Positions 51,899-62,640 of a DNA stretch of 64,000 bases are shown here, piece by piece (the first letter of the stretch is position 1; each line of letters begins with the position of its first letter). Source of the stretch: Blasia pusilla. Its lineage: Eukaryota; Marchantiophyta; Marchantiopsida; Blasiales. Made by a program: the position numbers and the translations under genes. The stretch is taken from assembly GCA_050084515.1 (NCBI GenBank), contig CM114271.1, positions 1,116,001 through 1,180,000 on the forward strand, given 5' to 3'. The notes below the pieces were generated by a model. The model was not told where the DNA came from. It ran no database searches and worked only from the letters and a program-made list of their open reading frames with translations.

Positions 51899-54665
51899 AT
51901 ATATATCTTCTTCATAAGCATGTTGGCGTCTCTTCAAGTTTTCTGTACATGTTGAACTTCCAAGTATTATGAGATTAGCAATTCATCTTCCGGAGCAACA
52001 AATAGTCTACTTCAATGATGTTGACCTTCCTCAAGATATTTTGCAACTAAGCAGAGAGACAACTCTGACGCAATGGTTTGCAACCAATCTATTTGATTCC
52101 ACTGCTCGACAATATCTATATATAGAGTTTCCTTCATATTATCATTGGAGTAACAAGAGATGGATTTGTCGGGTAAAATAATTTAATGATTGTGGCCATC
52201 TCATTGGCCGCTTATACCTTACTCATCCAGGTAAATACTTAAAAGTTGGTTATATACACGTGCTTTTATTTATATATTTACTAGCCTCACCCATTTTCTT
52301 TTATATATAGATAGTTAAGCTAAATTTTCTCACTTTGTCATAGGCAAAGGAGAACGATATTGGTTGAGATTACTCCTCCATCATGTTTGAGGAGCAACTA
52401 CATATGAAAGCTTGAGAATTATTCATGGGATATTATGTCCAACATTCAAGGAGATTACTATCCAATTGGGACTTCTCAAGGATGATAGGGAGATGTTTAC
52501 TTGCTTTGAAGAAGCTTCCATAATCCGTACGGGTTCTTCACTACGCCGTCTCTTTGCAATTATTCTAGCTTACAACACACCTTCCTAACTTGCAATATTA
52601 TGGAGTCAGTTCTTGGTTCCATTGGTAGAAAATCTCTTATATGAATGACGTCAGGTAAGAATCCAATACTAACACTCCTTACATAAATTTTTTCTTCCTA
52701 ATAGTATAAATATTTTCCATCTTACTTATGTTGAGAACTCTTCCATTACAGAAAATAGGAATTCCCAATCTTCCTACTGATGATGCTATCATTAATATCG
52801 CATTATTGGAAGTCCATTATTATTTACAAGATCAAGGAGAGAGACTATCTGACTTCCTAGATATGCCCCAAGCTAATTTGGAAAGCCTTCATTCACACTC
52901 ATATTTGGAGGAACAAGAGCTATCATATGACATGGAAGAAATATTTGAGCAAGTGCAATTGGGAGAAGCATGTCTAAACGAAGGACAACGCATAATATGG
53001 GACGATATACATGATGAGTTTGATCAAATATGCGTGAATGCTCCACCATCTCCCAAAAAAATTTGCATCGATGGTCCGGGTGGAACTTGAAAAACATTTT
53101 TTTATAATCTTCTTCTTGCAAGTGTAAGGAGCACTAGAGGTATAACTTTGGATGTAGCATCATCTAGTATAGTTGCCCTATTGTTAGACGGAGGACGTAC
53201 TCCTCATTTGCGCTTCAAAATCCCCATTAATCTTCATGAAAGCTCTACTTGTAAGTAAGTGCCATAAGTTGTTCTAATTAGGTTCAATTACGTTAATACA
53301 TCAAATATAATTTAATTACTCAAATTATTTCAGCTTCTAATTTTCTTCCCTTTTTTCTGATAGTTTATCGTTCAATACTGATGGAGCCCACTAAATTCGT
53401 GAGGCGATGCTCATTATATGGGATGAGGCACCTATGGCTCATCGTCATGCCTTTGAGGCCGTGAATCAAACCTTACATGATATCATGAGAGTTGTTTCGG
53501 ATGATTTACGGTAATTACCATTCGGTGAAAAACTTACGGCATTTGGTGGAGATTTTTGTCAAGTGTTGCCCGTTGTTTGTCATGGGGATCGGCAACAAAT
53601 CATCCAAGCCAACATAAAGAGATCTAAAGTAAGGGTCATGAAGTTGAAAACAAACATGAGAGTTCAAAGGTTGGATGGTCATTTCCGTGATGAACAACAA
53701 ACTTTTGCTGATTGGTTATTGGGAGTGGGAGAGGGTCGTGTACCTTTACATCCTCATTTGGGAGAAGACTTCATACGATTACCATCTGAAATTATTACTA
53801 ATAGTAACAAGATATGTGATCTTATTGATTTGATCTATGGAAATTTTCCTAGCCGATTCCATGACATTGATTTCATAAGAGATACGGCTATTTTGACTCT
53901 AAGAAATAAAGATGTTTATGACATAAATGTAGACGTTATGTCTTGGTTCCTTGGAGAGTTAATCCTTTAGACTTATCTCCTTTGTACTTCTATCAATATG
54001 TGGACTATAAGTTTGGATTCTAATATTACCTTTTTCACTAATTCATCACATATTGTGTACAAGAGCATATTTACGAGAGCGTCGATTCTATTCGAATGAG
54101 GGGATGAGTCATATCTACACAACTTAATTCTTGAACACATGCTTGCCTTCTAGACTTTTTCCGCACCGTTTGTGTTTGAATATTGGTGCACCAATTATGC
54201 TCTTATGAAACATTAATGGGTCATATAGATAAGCAAACGAGACAAGATTGGTGTTTCGTGGATTTATGAGACATTGCATCGATGCTCTAATTATCACTGG
54301 GAAGAATATTGGAGAGCACATTTTTATTCCACGTATTCCATTGATTGCATCAGATTCCGGTTTGCTATTTGATTTACGTAGATTTCAATTCCCTATTAGG
54401 ACGGTTTTTGCTATGACTACTAATAAGTCTCAAGATCAAACTTTGCAAAATTTTGGCATTTACTTGCCTAGTCTTGTATTTTCTCATGGTCAATTATATG
54501 TAGCATTATCTAGAGTAGGAAAGAAAAGTTCCATCCACATTACCATTGGAAGGGATGAACATTCAAATAAAGAAGGTAACTACACGCGAAATATAGTGTA
54601 AAAATAAATATTGAGATGAAATAAATTTTATAAAACGTATCTTGCCTTTATACTACCTTACTTCA

Positions 54666-54694
54666 TCCATGCATCGCACGGGCATCTTACTAGT
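54666..54694 (+). terminator. Helitron 2 3' hairpin and CTAG end
   Basis: CCATGCATCGCACGGG followed by CATCTTACTAG and T. The short hairpin 10-12 bases before CTRR is the Helitron transposition terminator. A diverged copy ends Helitron 1 at about 37,905-37,930, and a related hairpin is at 56,366-56,382. Confidence 0.8.
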
Positions 54695-54827
54695 AAATAG
54701 ATATTAACCATTTCATAAAAGAGGTCCCAGAAACTTCTGAAGATTATTACACTTAGTATTTGCATATCACAATAAAAAAAACGCACGAATGAAAGATTGG
54801 ATAACCAAGAGTAATTTTATTCATCTA

Positions 54828-56394
54828 TCTATATTATAATAGGAGACCCTACAAGTACAATAACACAAAATAATGAGTGAATAAGACAAAAGAGCAACTT
54901 GTATGCATTTTGTTCTTGAGTAGCATTAGATGGTTAGAGAGAACAAATTTGAGTGGATTATGCAAAATATTTGTATTAATCAACCAAATTGCGGCCCGGT
55001 TTCAGGTTTTGGGGTTGGAGATACAAGGAGTAAAGAGAGAAAGGAGGAGCACGGGAAGAGAATACGACATTCACAAAGGGAGTAACACGCCAGAGAAATT
55101 AACTAACACGGAAGAGTGAGTTTGTTTTTATTAGATCCACATCCACGGTTAAAGGATAACCCATCCACGATTGAAAATCATTTGCAGAGGCAGGAGAACT
55201 TTTGTTCTCTTGCCATTGCACTCCAAATCCATTCCCCCATACCTGCATTAAAAGTATATGTGGTTTCAAGAGAAAGAAAAGAAGTTAATACTGCCTAGTA
55301 GTAGGGGCCGTAATTAATAGTTGATAATTTATTAATGTATAATACTGTGGATTATCCTAATTGAAAATAAGATGGGATAATTTTATTTTTTCTTAATGCA
55401 TGTTTGATGGGAAGGGAAAACGAATTTCATTGGAGAAGGAGTATATTTTGTTTAAATTTTATTGAAGGAAGGAATTATTTAGGGGATTGGGATATCATCT
55501 AAATTTTAATTGAGGAGTGGAATTATTGGAAAGAGTAGAATGTTATTACTCTTAAGAGAATAGAAATTCTATTTCAATTTTGAATTGAAAAATCTGATTA
55601 TTTTTGAAAATAAAAAGTTAACTCACATGTGACATTTTTGGAAAGGAAAATTAATTTGAATGGAAAAAGGAAATGATTTTATTAATTAAAATTAGGTGAG
55701 AATTTAGTTAGTGAATGTTATTTTGGTGGGACAAGTTGAAGGGGAAGGGTAGGTACTCTTATAACTTTTACGCAGGAGTCAAATTATTTAGAGGAGTTGG
55801 GTATTATTTAAAAGTGAGAATTTATTACTCTTTTAATGTTTTAAAAATTGGAAATTATACTTAAATTTTTAAATGAAAAATATTAAAAAATTGAAAAATT
55901 AGTTTTTTGGGCAAGCATGGGCATGTTAACTACTACTTTCTATAGTTATTCTTACTTCCCTATGTTGACTCCCCTGCTTCATTTTAAATTTGATTTTTAA
56001 TCTTTCCTATTGAAAATTGAACACACACTTTAATATATTTCTTATGAAACGTTCCCTTTGTAAAAATATCATATTTTTTTCTCTTCCTCTCTCCTATTGA
56101 AATCAATCATTAAGAAAAGAATTGCAAAGTGCTCCCTCGATGAAAAAAATTATCCTTTTATCTCTTTCCAATTTCTATTAGAAATTTATTCATTATTTCT
56201 CCTCCCCACTCATCTTTATTATCATTGGAAAGTGCCTCTTAATTTTGAGATCACCTCTTATTTTGGCACATGTCCTTTCTAGTTAATAGAATTGCTAGTT
56301 GTCTAAGCCAATAGGATCGTTAGAATTCAATTCTTCACTCATAATGGATAATTCAAAATTATACATCCGCGCATCGCACGGGCATTCTGCGTGT
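54828..56394 (+). mobile_element. Putative non-autonomous Helitron
   Basis: A possible 5' end TCTATATTATAATAGG at 54,828 (preceded by A) and a 3' hairpin CCGCGCATCGCACGGGCATTC at 56,366-56,386, followed within a few bases by GTAG and T (56,391-56,395). The hairpin is closely like that of Helitron 2. The interior is AT-rich, with an open frame at 54,877-55,119 but no transposition gene. The 5' end is not certain (54,824 is an alternative), and the terminal CTAG is imperfect. Confidence 0.4.
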
Positions 56395-58290
56395 AGTAAA
56401 TGGTATTAAAATTTGATTTATTCTCTAATCCAAACAGATCGTATGATTAAGGGATCTTGACCTCGGGTTGACTAACCCGAAAGTGAATATACGTGAGGTA
56501 TTTGCGTACAAGTGTGTTTTCTTATGCATAAGTAGATGTGGCTTTATGTAAAGTAGGTATTAGGGGTGTAATTCATACTAGTAGGTACCTATGCTATGAA
56601 TTAGAGGAGGTAATGGTGGATAATTTGAATTACCTATCACTAAATCCCATAACGGAACCCAAATCTACTTTGATTCCCCTAATCAATCCAAAATCTACTC
56701 AAAAGACTAAAAAATTGGACCCTAATTTAACTAACCAAAGAATTGATTCTAAATTATCAAGGACACATATTATGATGTGAGTGGCTAAAAATGCCATATA
56801 TCAACTAGGGAGGAGTTTGAAATTTGAAGTGGCACTCTGCAATAATTATATAGATAGTAGTGGAAGATGTTGATACATCCAATAGAGAACGTGTGTTTAT
56901 GGGAAATATTGTCTCTAGGGAAATTCTTACGTATAAAATTCATTTTGTATTGTAGCCATATGAACCAATATTTCCTACTAGTTTAACAAATTAGAGCTTG
57001 TTAGAAATAAAGTAACCTCATTTACAATGCAGATAACTACCTACCATTTTATTCCTTCTCACACTCTTTTTTCAATGTGTTGGGGCAGCAACATTACGTA
57101 AGGTTACACGAATATTTGTCCTAATAAATTTTTGTGCTTACACATACTATATTTACTAGTGTAGACCTGTGGGACATAGGGGATTAATAATGGTTAATTT
57201 GACTTATCCATCACTATCTTTATCTCACCCCAATTCAACAACCCCTCACTAACCACCAAGGACACACGTCAAAACTTGATTGAAAAAAATGACAATTGTT
57301 TGAAAATCAAGAGGGCCCTCTCCAATATAATCTCTTAGTATATAAGAGTATGGTCCAATAATCCATAATAATCTATACTATAATGCGAGGAAGGGGGGGT
57401 TACCTCTTTTGGAAAAAAAATTTTCCCAAAGAAGTGAAGTCCTCCATAAATAATCATCTATAATGGTAGCTTAGCAGAAAAAGTTCAAAAAAAATCAAAA
57501 TCAAATCTACGAGAAATCTTCCGTGGACTTCTATGTGAAAATTTTCCACCGGCTTATTTATGAATGAGTCAAGTTTTTTTGGGATTTTAATGGGACATTT
57601 GTCAGTTCAGAAATAAAAGAGGAAACTCTTTGAACGTTTCTTAAAATTTAGCTATTTTATGGGGACTCTATCCCATACGGTTTATTTTCTGACTTGTGCC
57701 CCGGTTCCATTGGTTGAATGTTTGTGGTCGATTTGATTTGATTTGATACCTTTATGTGCTAAATCGCATCTTCCAGAGGAAGCCATACACCTGGTAGTCT
57801 TTGATCATTCTTTAGAGTCGATAAAAGGCTTAAGAGTCAAGAATGGAGAGACGGGTCTGTATCGGCTACTATTTTGACAGTGGAGCAAGTGGAGTGGAGC
57901 GTGTGGAGGCGCTGCAATCGAGCTAAGTTTGGAGCATGAGGGAGCTGCTGCAGAGAAAATTGCCGCCAGCTGAAGTGAGGAAATATCTAGAACCACCATT
58001 CCTACGAGCTATGTGCTACTCAGATCAAATGTGTGCCATCTGTGATTGAGCAAAAAATTGAGTGAACCGCTTTTACTGGCGTGAAATAAGTACTCTAATA
58101 TTCTGGCTATGTGCGCTTTGCACCAGGTTAGCACGAGTCGATCACGCATAGCATTCGGAACGAGTCAGGTTTGGAATCGAGAGATCCGCACGCTGGATTC
58201 TTGACCCTGGTTGTATTCTGTATGTGTTGTGTGCATGCTTCCTGCAATTGCAATACAGTGAATCAACATAATGAGAAAATCGTTGCACGT
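56395..58290. other. AT-rich spacer with a Helitron-like 5' end
   Basis: No gene recognised. TCTATACTATAATGCGAGG at 57,372 resembles the 5' end of Helitron 2, but no matching 3' end was found downstream. A small inverted repeat TCGGGTT-GACT-AACCCGA is at about 56,463. Confidence 0.35.
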
Positions 58291-59369
58291 TCTCTCAATC
58301 CCGGACGTGAAACATGAGGATTACAATGTGGGGCTCCCAGTAACTTTTCAAATTCAGCTTCGAAAAGTTAGTTTCTTCTCTGCCACAGCCCAAATATATC
58401 GTCGTTCTCCATTTCATCTCCTCTTTCTTTCTCCCTAAACGCCCTGTGACTGCCCAAGAGCTCATCGCCTCATCAAAGAAGACCTTGCAGTCCCGCACAT
58501 GGTAATTCTTCGGTGTCCGATCCGATTTGGTCAATGTTGGAACCTAAGGTGAGCTTGCTTCGTCGCCGACCTTAGCTGGTCCGAGGCATCGCATTTGAGA
58601 ATGCGTTCATGAGCTTCGGACGGCAGGGGTGCGTAAGAGATTTTCGACACGGCTACACCACCAATCCCACCCTTTTACCAATTGGAATGATGTCTCGGAT
58701 CCGATCGCCACGATCGATTCAAAGCAGCCCCACTACGCATATGTTCATATTCCTTTAAGCCATAGGCGCTGTTTCTATTACGACTTTACAATTCTTGCCA
58801 TCGGAGAGACAACAGACCGAGGCAGTTGTTGACAAATTGCTTGGACGGGAGCGGTCCGATTCGAAACGAGATTTCTCCGCCTGTAGACGCTTTCCCCGTC
58901 GGTCGAAATGAGTCATCATTCGCGCAGGTAAGAGAGGTACTAGAGTAATGACAGCTTCTGTCAGTTATTAGCACGGTTTGCTCTACGTTGTAGCCAGATG
59001 GACGGAAGGGCCGAATCATCACGATGGATGGAGGAAGAAGTAATCCTTCTGGAACGCATCTATCTCAGAAGCTGAGCCGAAAGTTGGCAGATTGGGCACA
59101 CGAGAAAATGATGCGAACCATTAAGGACCATAAACAGCCAAATGGGGATTTATTTCAACTGGAAGAGCTTCCTCCACTTCTTCTCTCCGTCGTAGAAGAA
59201 GGACACAGCGCCATACACATCCAGAGCTTTACATGAATCTGAAAAATTGCATCCATGGGAAGCTCAATTATACAATTCAGCTATCCCAACAACCAACGTC
59301 CCCGGACTATCCATGAACGGCACGCGGAACCAGGTAGCACTCTAGCTTGACAAAACAGAAAGAGTCAGA
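58291..59369. other. Unassigned GC-richer block with first copy of a 134 bp repeat
   Basis: Short frames on both strands and no domain recognised. 58,968-59,101 recurs at 60,404-60,537. Confidence 0.35.
58968..59101 (+). repeat. 134 bp direct repeat, copy 1
   Basis: TTATTAGCACGGTTTGCTCT to GGCAGATTGGGCAC. It differs from copy 2 at 60,404-60,537 by only a few bases. It contains a frame reading MDGRAESSRWMEEEVILLER on its plus strand, present in both copies. Confidence 0.9.
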
Positions 59370-60072
59370 TCTGCCAGCTACTTCGAATCTATCACGCCTT
59401 CAAGCTACCCTTTGGACCGTTGTCATTGGACGATCTAGAAAGACTGGGACTCCTCGTGAACTTGGATATCAAATCTCAGCCTATAAGTGTTCCTCTCGAG
59501 CCTCTCATATCTCACGACTCATGGCGCCGGCGAGTCCCCGGGTTCCACCGACCACGGCGAGCTCTTGGTTCTGTCTTCTTCATCGCGACGTCATTTCAAC
59601 ACACCCCTCGGTGGATCTGGCGTTGGCAAATCGCCTCTCGCCTTCGATTTCGGCATTTCGTGGAAGTTGATGGTGGCAGATCTCGACCCTAAACCCTTTC
59701 CACCTGATGGTTTTGATGTAGAAGTCTGGACCTCTAACATCGCCGATGTGCTTGGAGTCCTTATCCTCGTAAATGCCGTTCTTTGCCCCTGGAGTTGGAA
59801 TCCTTGTTGGTCACCCTGTTCGAGAACACGATTCCCCCGCCTCTGTTCTAGTCCCCGCCGGAGCTCAGGCAATCTCGGACTCGGGTCCGAACACGCCCAA
59901 GTTGTTCTTGCTAGACTCGTGTTTCGAAGATATCGAACCGAAGGTTCTGGTTTTGTCGGCGGCCTGCACCAGGCATACGCCGCCAAGAAAGACGTTGACG
60001 GAAAGAGCTAACAGTATGTTACTGCGGGCCATGGTGACAGATTCCTCGAGCATAAATTCAGATCCTGCATGA
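59370..60072 (+). pseudogene. Unassigned GC-rich coding-like block
   Basis: Overlapping plus-strand frames (59,487-60,011 and 59,773-60,072) are proline/serine-rich with segments that look protein-like (MVADLDPKPFPPDGFDVEVW; LFLLDSCFEDIEPKVLVLSA). If real, they lie in different frames joined near 59,775 by a frameshift or splice. The protein family is not recognised. Both flanks carry copies of the 134 bp repeat, so the block may be a mobile or duplicated unit. Composition is unlike the AT-rich neighbours. Confidence 0.3.
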
Positions 60073-61179
60073 ATCCACTCAGCTTTATAAGGATCACGGT
60101 AAAATTACCTGAAACTAAGATCTCAACATAGACTTCGTAAACTCACAAGCACATAGCATGAGCCGGAAGGACGAAGCCCGCACACATTGTTCTATCGATC
60201 AAACGTGGCCAAGACGCCATGCGATGCTGCATTTCAATTGGACAAAATCGCCGCCGAAGCCCCGATTTCGCGACGAAATCTCAGGGCGTCGTACGAGCGC
60301 CAACGTTGCGCGCCTTCCCTTCTCTGCCGGGTCCTAACTTTAGCTCCGCTCCAACGAGAGCAGCCACCCCTACGCTCTTGCTCCGTCCGCGAGAACTGGC
60401 ACTTATTAGCACGGTTCGCTCTACGTTGTAGCCAGATGGACGGAAGGGCCGAATCATCACGATGGATGGAGGAAGAAGTAATCCTTTTGGAACGCATCTA
60501 TCTCAAAAGCTGAGCCGAATGTTGGCAGATTGTGCACCGCTAGAGAGAGAGGGAGTGGGGCGCGATTTCTGGCTGGACATGTGATTCTGCCAGGGAGGGG
60601 GGAGGAGGAGGAGGTGGTACTCCGCCACGCCGGGCTACGGAGATCCTTGGACACCGATGCAACTGGCGGCTTCCGCACAGGAGTAGTGTGCCCTTCTTTA
60701 CTAGAATCGCTACTTTAAGTGAGGAGCATGGCAATATAACGTAATGGTACGTTAATAGCATAAACGTACCATGGACCATGGCCTGCCCGAGGCAGCCGAC
60801 TGGGAGTGCTTGCGTTTCTTTTGCCTGTCCCGCCTCTAGCGTCGACAGCAAGATTCGATCCCCGCCCACTTGAACGCAGCCAATGACCCGACCTTACTGA
60901 CGTAGGCCTGCTAGATGTTTGGGGACAGGGGGCTTTCAAATTTTATTTATGAAATTTGTTTTTTCCGTGCCCAGATTTTTTTCTTACAAATCTCATAACT
61001 TTTTTTTTAGGTGAGCGTTATGAAATTACAGTTACATTTTTCTTACTTGAAATCTGCTCCTGGTGGTCCTTCTCTTTTTTTTTGGAATTATCTAATTATA
61101 TTGAAATTTTAATATGCTCTTTCTCTTACTTGCAGTGAATAATATTGTATATGCGGAGTGAGGCTAACTAGCTTACGCC
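60073..61179. other. Unassigned sequence with second copy of the 134 bp repeat
   Basis: No gene recognised. Includes 60,404-60,537 (repeat copy 2), purine-rich 60,544-60,625, and an AT-rich stretch before the gene at 61,180. Confidence 0.35.
60404..60537 (+). repeat. 134 bp direct repeat, copy 2
   Basis: Counterpart of 58,968-59,101 in the same orientation, 1,436 bp apart. The flanking sequences do not match beyond the repeat. Confidence 0.9.
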
Positions 61180-61608
61180 ATGTCAACTGTCTCATCAAGA
61201 TGCAAGAGGCGTATAATTGTGGAAGAAATTGTAATAAATAGGAGTCCCGAATATTTGGTAGAGAGAGATGAACATAGATTTTCATTATCTCGCTCTGAAC
61301 GCAAACGAAAATTATTTGATGTGGACCCTACATTTTTTGCTCCTATTTCAAATGGTTTCAATGAGACTGAGGAGGTTAGAGAAGTCTCAATAGGCGAGGA
61401 AATTGTGATTACTCTCAATAGTAATGAGAGATACTCTGTAGATATTTGTCCCGGTCTTGAAGATCTTGAGGATGGAGAATATTCCTCCACTTCCCTCTAT
61501 GATTCTGAGGGATGGTATGTTGGTGATGAGTTCGACCTCGAATATAGGTGTATGGATTATGGGGATTTAGACATAAGTCCAGATAGTCGAGATATTGGAG
61601 ATAAGTAG
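61180..61608 (+). CDS. First exon(s) of an intron-rich gene of unknown function
   Basis: A 142-codon frame beginning with a plausible ATG after an AT-rich leader. It is acidic, with many Glu/Asp/Ser/Tyr residues (GLEDLEDGEYSSTSLYDSEG) and a basic stretch near the start (SRCKRRIIVEE, SERKRKLF). No known domain. A downstream segment with a good 3' splice site (TTTTGTTTTCAG, ends 61,672) and 5' splice site (GTAAGT at about 61,757) reads open as SLFEIVELSKRSSFISLG, so the gene probably continues. It is most likely the same transcription unit as the frames to 64,000. Confidence 0.5.
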   Translation: MSTVSSRCKRRIIVEEIVINRSPEYLVERDEHRFSLSRSERKRKLFDVDPTFFAPISNGFNETEEVREVSIGEEIVITLNSNERYSVDICPGLEDLEDGEYSSTSLYDSEGWYVGDEFDLEYRCMDYGDLDISPDSRDIGDK

Positions 61609-61882
61609 CCTATAGAGTACTATCTATCGTGTATATCCAATTATTCATCAAATCCATGTTGGTTTTGTTTTCAGAAGTCTGTTTGAGATTGTTGAGTTGA
61701 GCAAACGATCAAGTTTCATTTCTTTGGGAGTGGTGTTACCCAAAAAAGTAAGTCTTCTCTACTTGTGTTCTAATATTCAGGTGTGGAGATTTAGTATCCT
61801 TTTATATTGGGTATTTCTTTCATTATTTTGATATATTTCTTTTATTTTAATAATTGTGTGGATAATGCACGATACTTTATAA

Positions 61883-62456
61883 ATGAGTGGTGACGAATTA
61901 CGCTATAGCGATGGTGAGTTCTACGTTCCTCTTGATGAACAAGAAAGGGATTATACACCTATAGATGTTGACGTCATAGAGGTGATACAAATAGCAAGTC
62001 CGGAGTATGTCCCCTCGCCGATCGTTGAAAATAGGAATTATGCTTCAAGTCCTGGCTATGTTCCATCGCCGATTTTTGAAAATATGGATAAGGCTTTAAG
62101 TCCTAGCTATGTACCATTTCCTATTTTAAAATGGGATTAATGGTCCTAATGTTAGCATAAGCCCTTTGAGAAATGGTCAGAGTTGTAGTTATGATGAGAG
62201 TGCATCTAGGATTTTAACCACACCTGGGGTGAATCATCATTCTATTTCACAAGAAGTAGTTGGAGGGCAGGAGGGAGAAGGAGATACAGATTCCACACAT
62301 GATTGCATCCCTTCATCAGACCCTATAGCATCTAGCCATTCTTTTGTACGTGATTGTTACGGGTCGGGGTCATGGGAAATTAGTGATTGTCATTCAATTT
62401 TCTATGAGGACTCAAGTGAGATGAGTACGGCGGAGTCTCATTGCCCGTTAGAATGA
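61883..62456 (+). CDS. Exon with 17-residue tandem repeats (one-base deletion inside)
   Basis: 61,883-62,140 encodes SPEYVPSPIVENRNYAS, then SPGYVPSPIFENMDKAL, then SPSYVPFPI, three copies of a 51 bp unit. In the third copy one base appears missing (about 62,126), which shifts the frame; the continuation ENGINGPNVSISPLRNG lies in the frame of 62,166-62,456. The latter is Ser/Asp/His-rich and ends at TGA 62,454 or is spliced shortly before. Function unknown. The Pro-rich repeats suggest an unfolded region. Confidence 0.5.
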
Positions 62457-62640
62457 TTTTCCTATTTCAGATTTTTATAAAAACTTCAGTTATGTGTAAA
62501 TTTATTTTTTAATATAGATTATAATATTCACAGACCAAATCTTGAGTATAAGTTTTTTGTACAAATTTTCTCCTTTTTTCTATTATTTTTTTATATATTG
62601 ACAATATATATTTTGGTTGGATGGTTGATATTATCACAAG

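Larger units (their letters stand above)
49249..54601 (+). pseudogene. Rep/helicase gene of Helitron 2 (intron-containing, with stops)
   Basis: Exon 1, 49,249-51,450, holds the N-terminal region (SGRHTLGSIREICPSC zinc-like segment) and, after stops at 50,557 and 50,988 and frame changes, the Rep part with VEFQKRGLQHVHILI (HUH motif as HVH). Intron 51,451-51,552. Exon 2 has KYLYKYVCKG, the Rep tyrosine motif. Intron 51,798-51,898 sits inside YLDVR/YISSS. Further introns are 52,231-52,343, 52,655-52,751 and about 53,251-53,363. The PIF1-like helicase has a P-loop broken by TGA (53,088-53,090) in place of the Gly codon, LIIWDEAPM, FGGDFCQVLPVV, NKSQDQT and FSHGQLYVALSR. The protein would nick, unwind and transfer the element as a rolling circle. 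At least six stops make it inactive. Confidence 0.85.
47437..54693 (+). mobile_element. Helitron 2, full length with both termini, coding region decayed
   Basis: The 5' end is TCTATACTATTATGG at 47,437, preceded by A. The 3' end is a short hairpin (CCATGC-ATC-GCACGG, one mismatched pair) at 54,666-54,681, followed by CATCTTACTAG ending 54,693 and then T. A TC start, CTAG end and insertion between A and T are the Helitron rules, and no target duplication is expected. Length 7,257 bp. It encodes one Rep/helicase gene with five recognisable introns (49,249-54,601). The 1.8 kb before the gene is noncoding or captured sequence. Confidence 0.8.

Noticed and set aside
59610-59633. GGSGVGKS, a P-loop-like match
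   Set aside because: No Walker B or ATPase context; a chance match in a Ser/Gly-rich frame.
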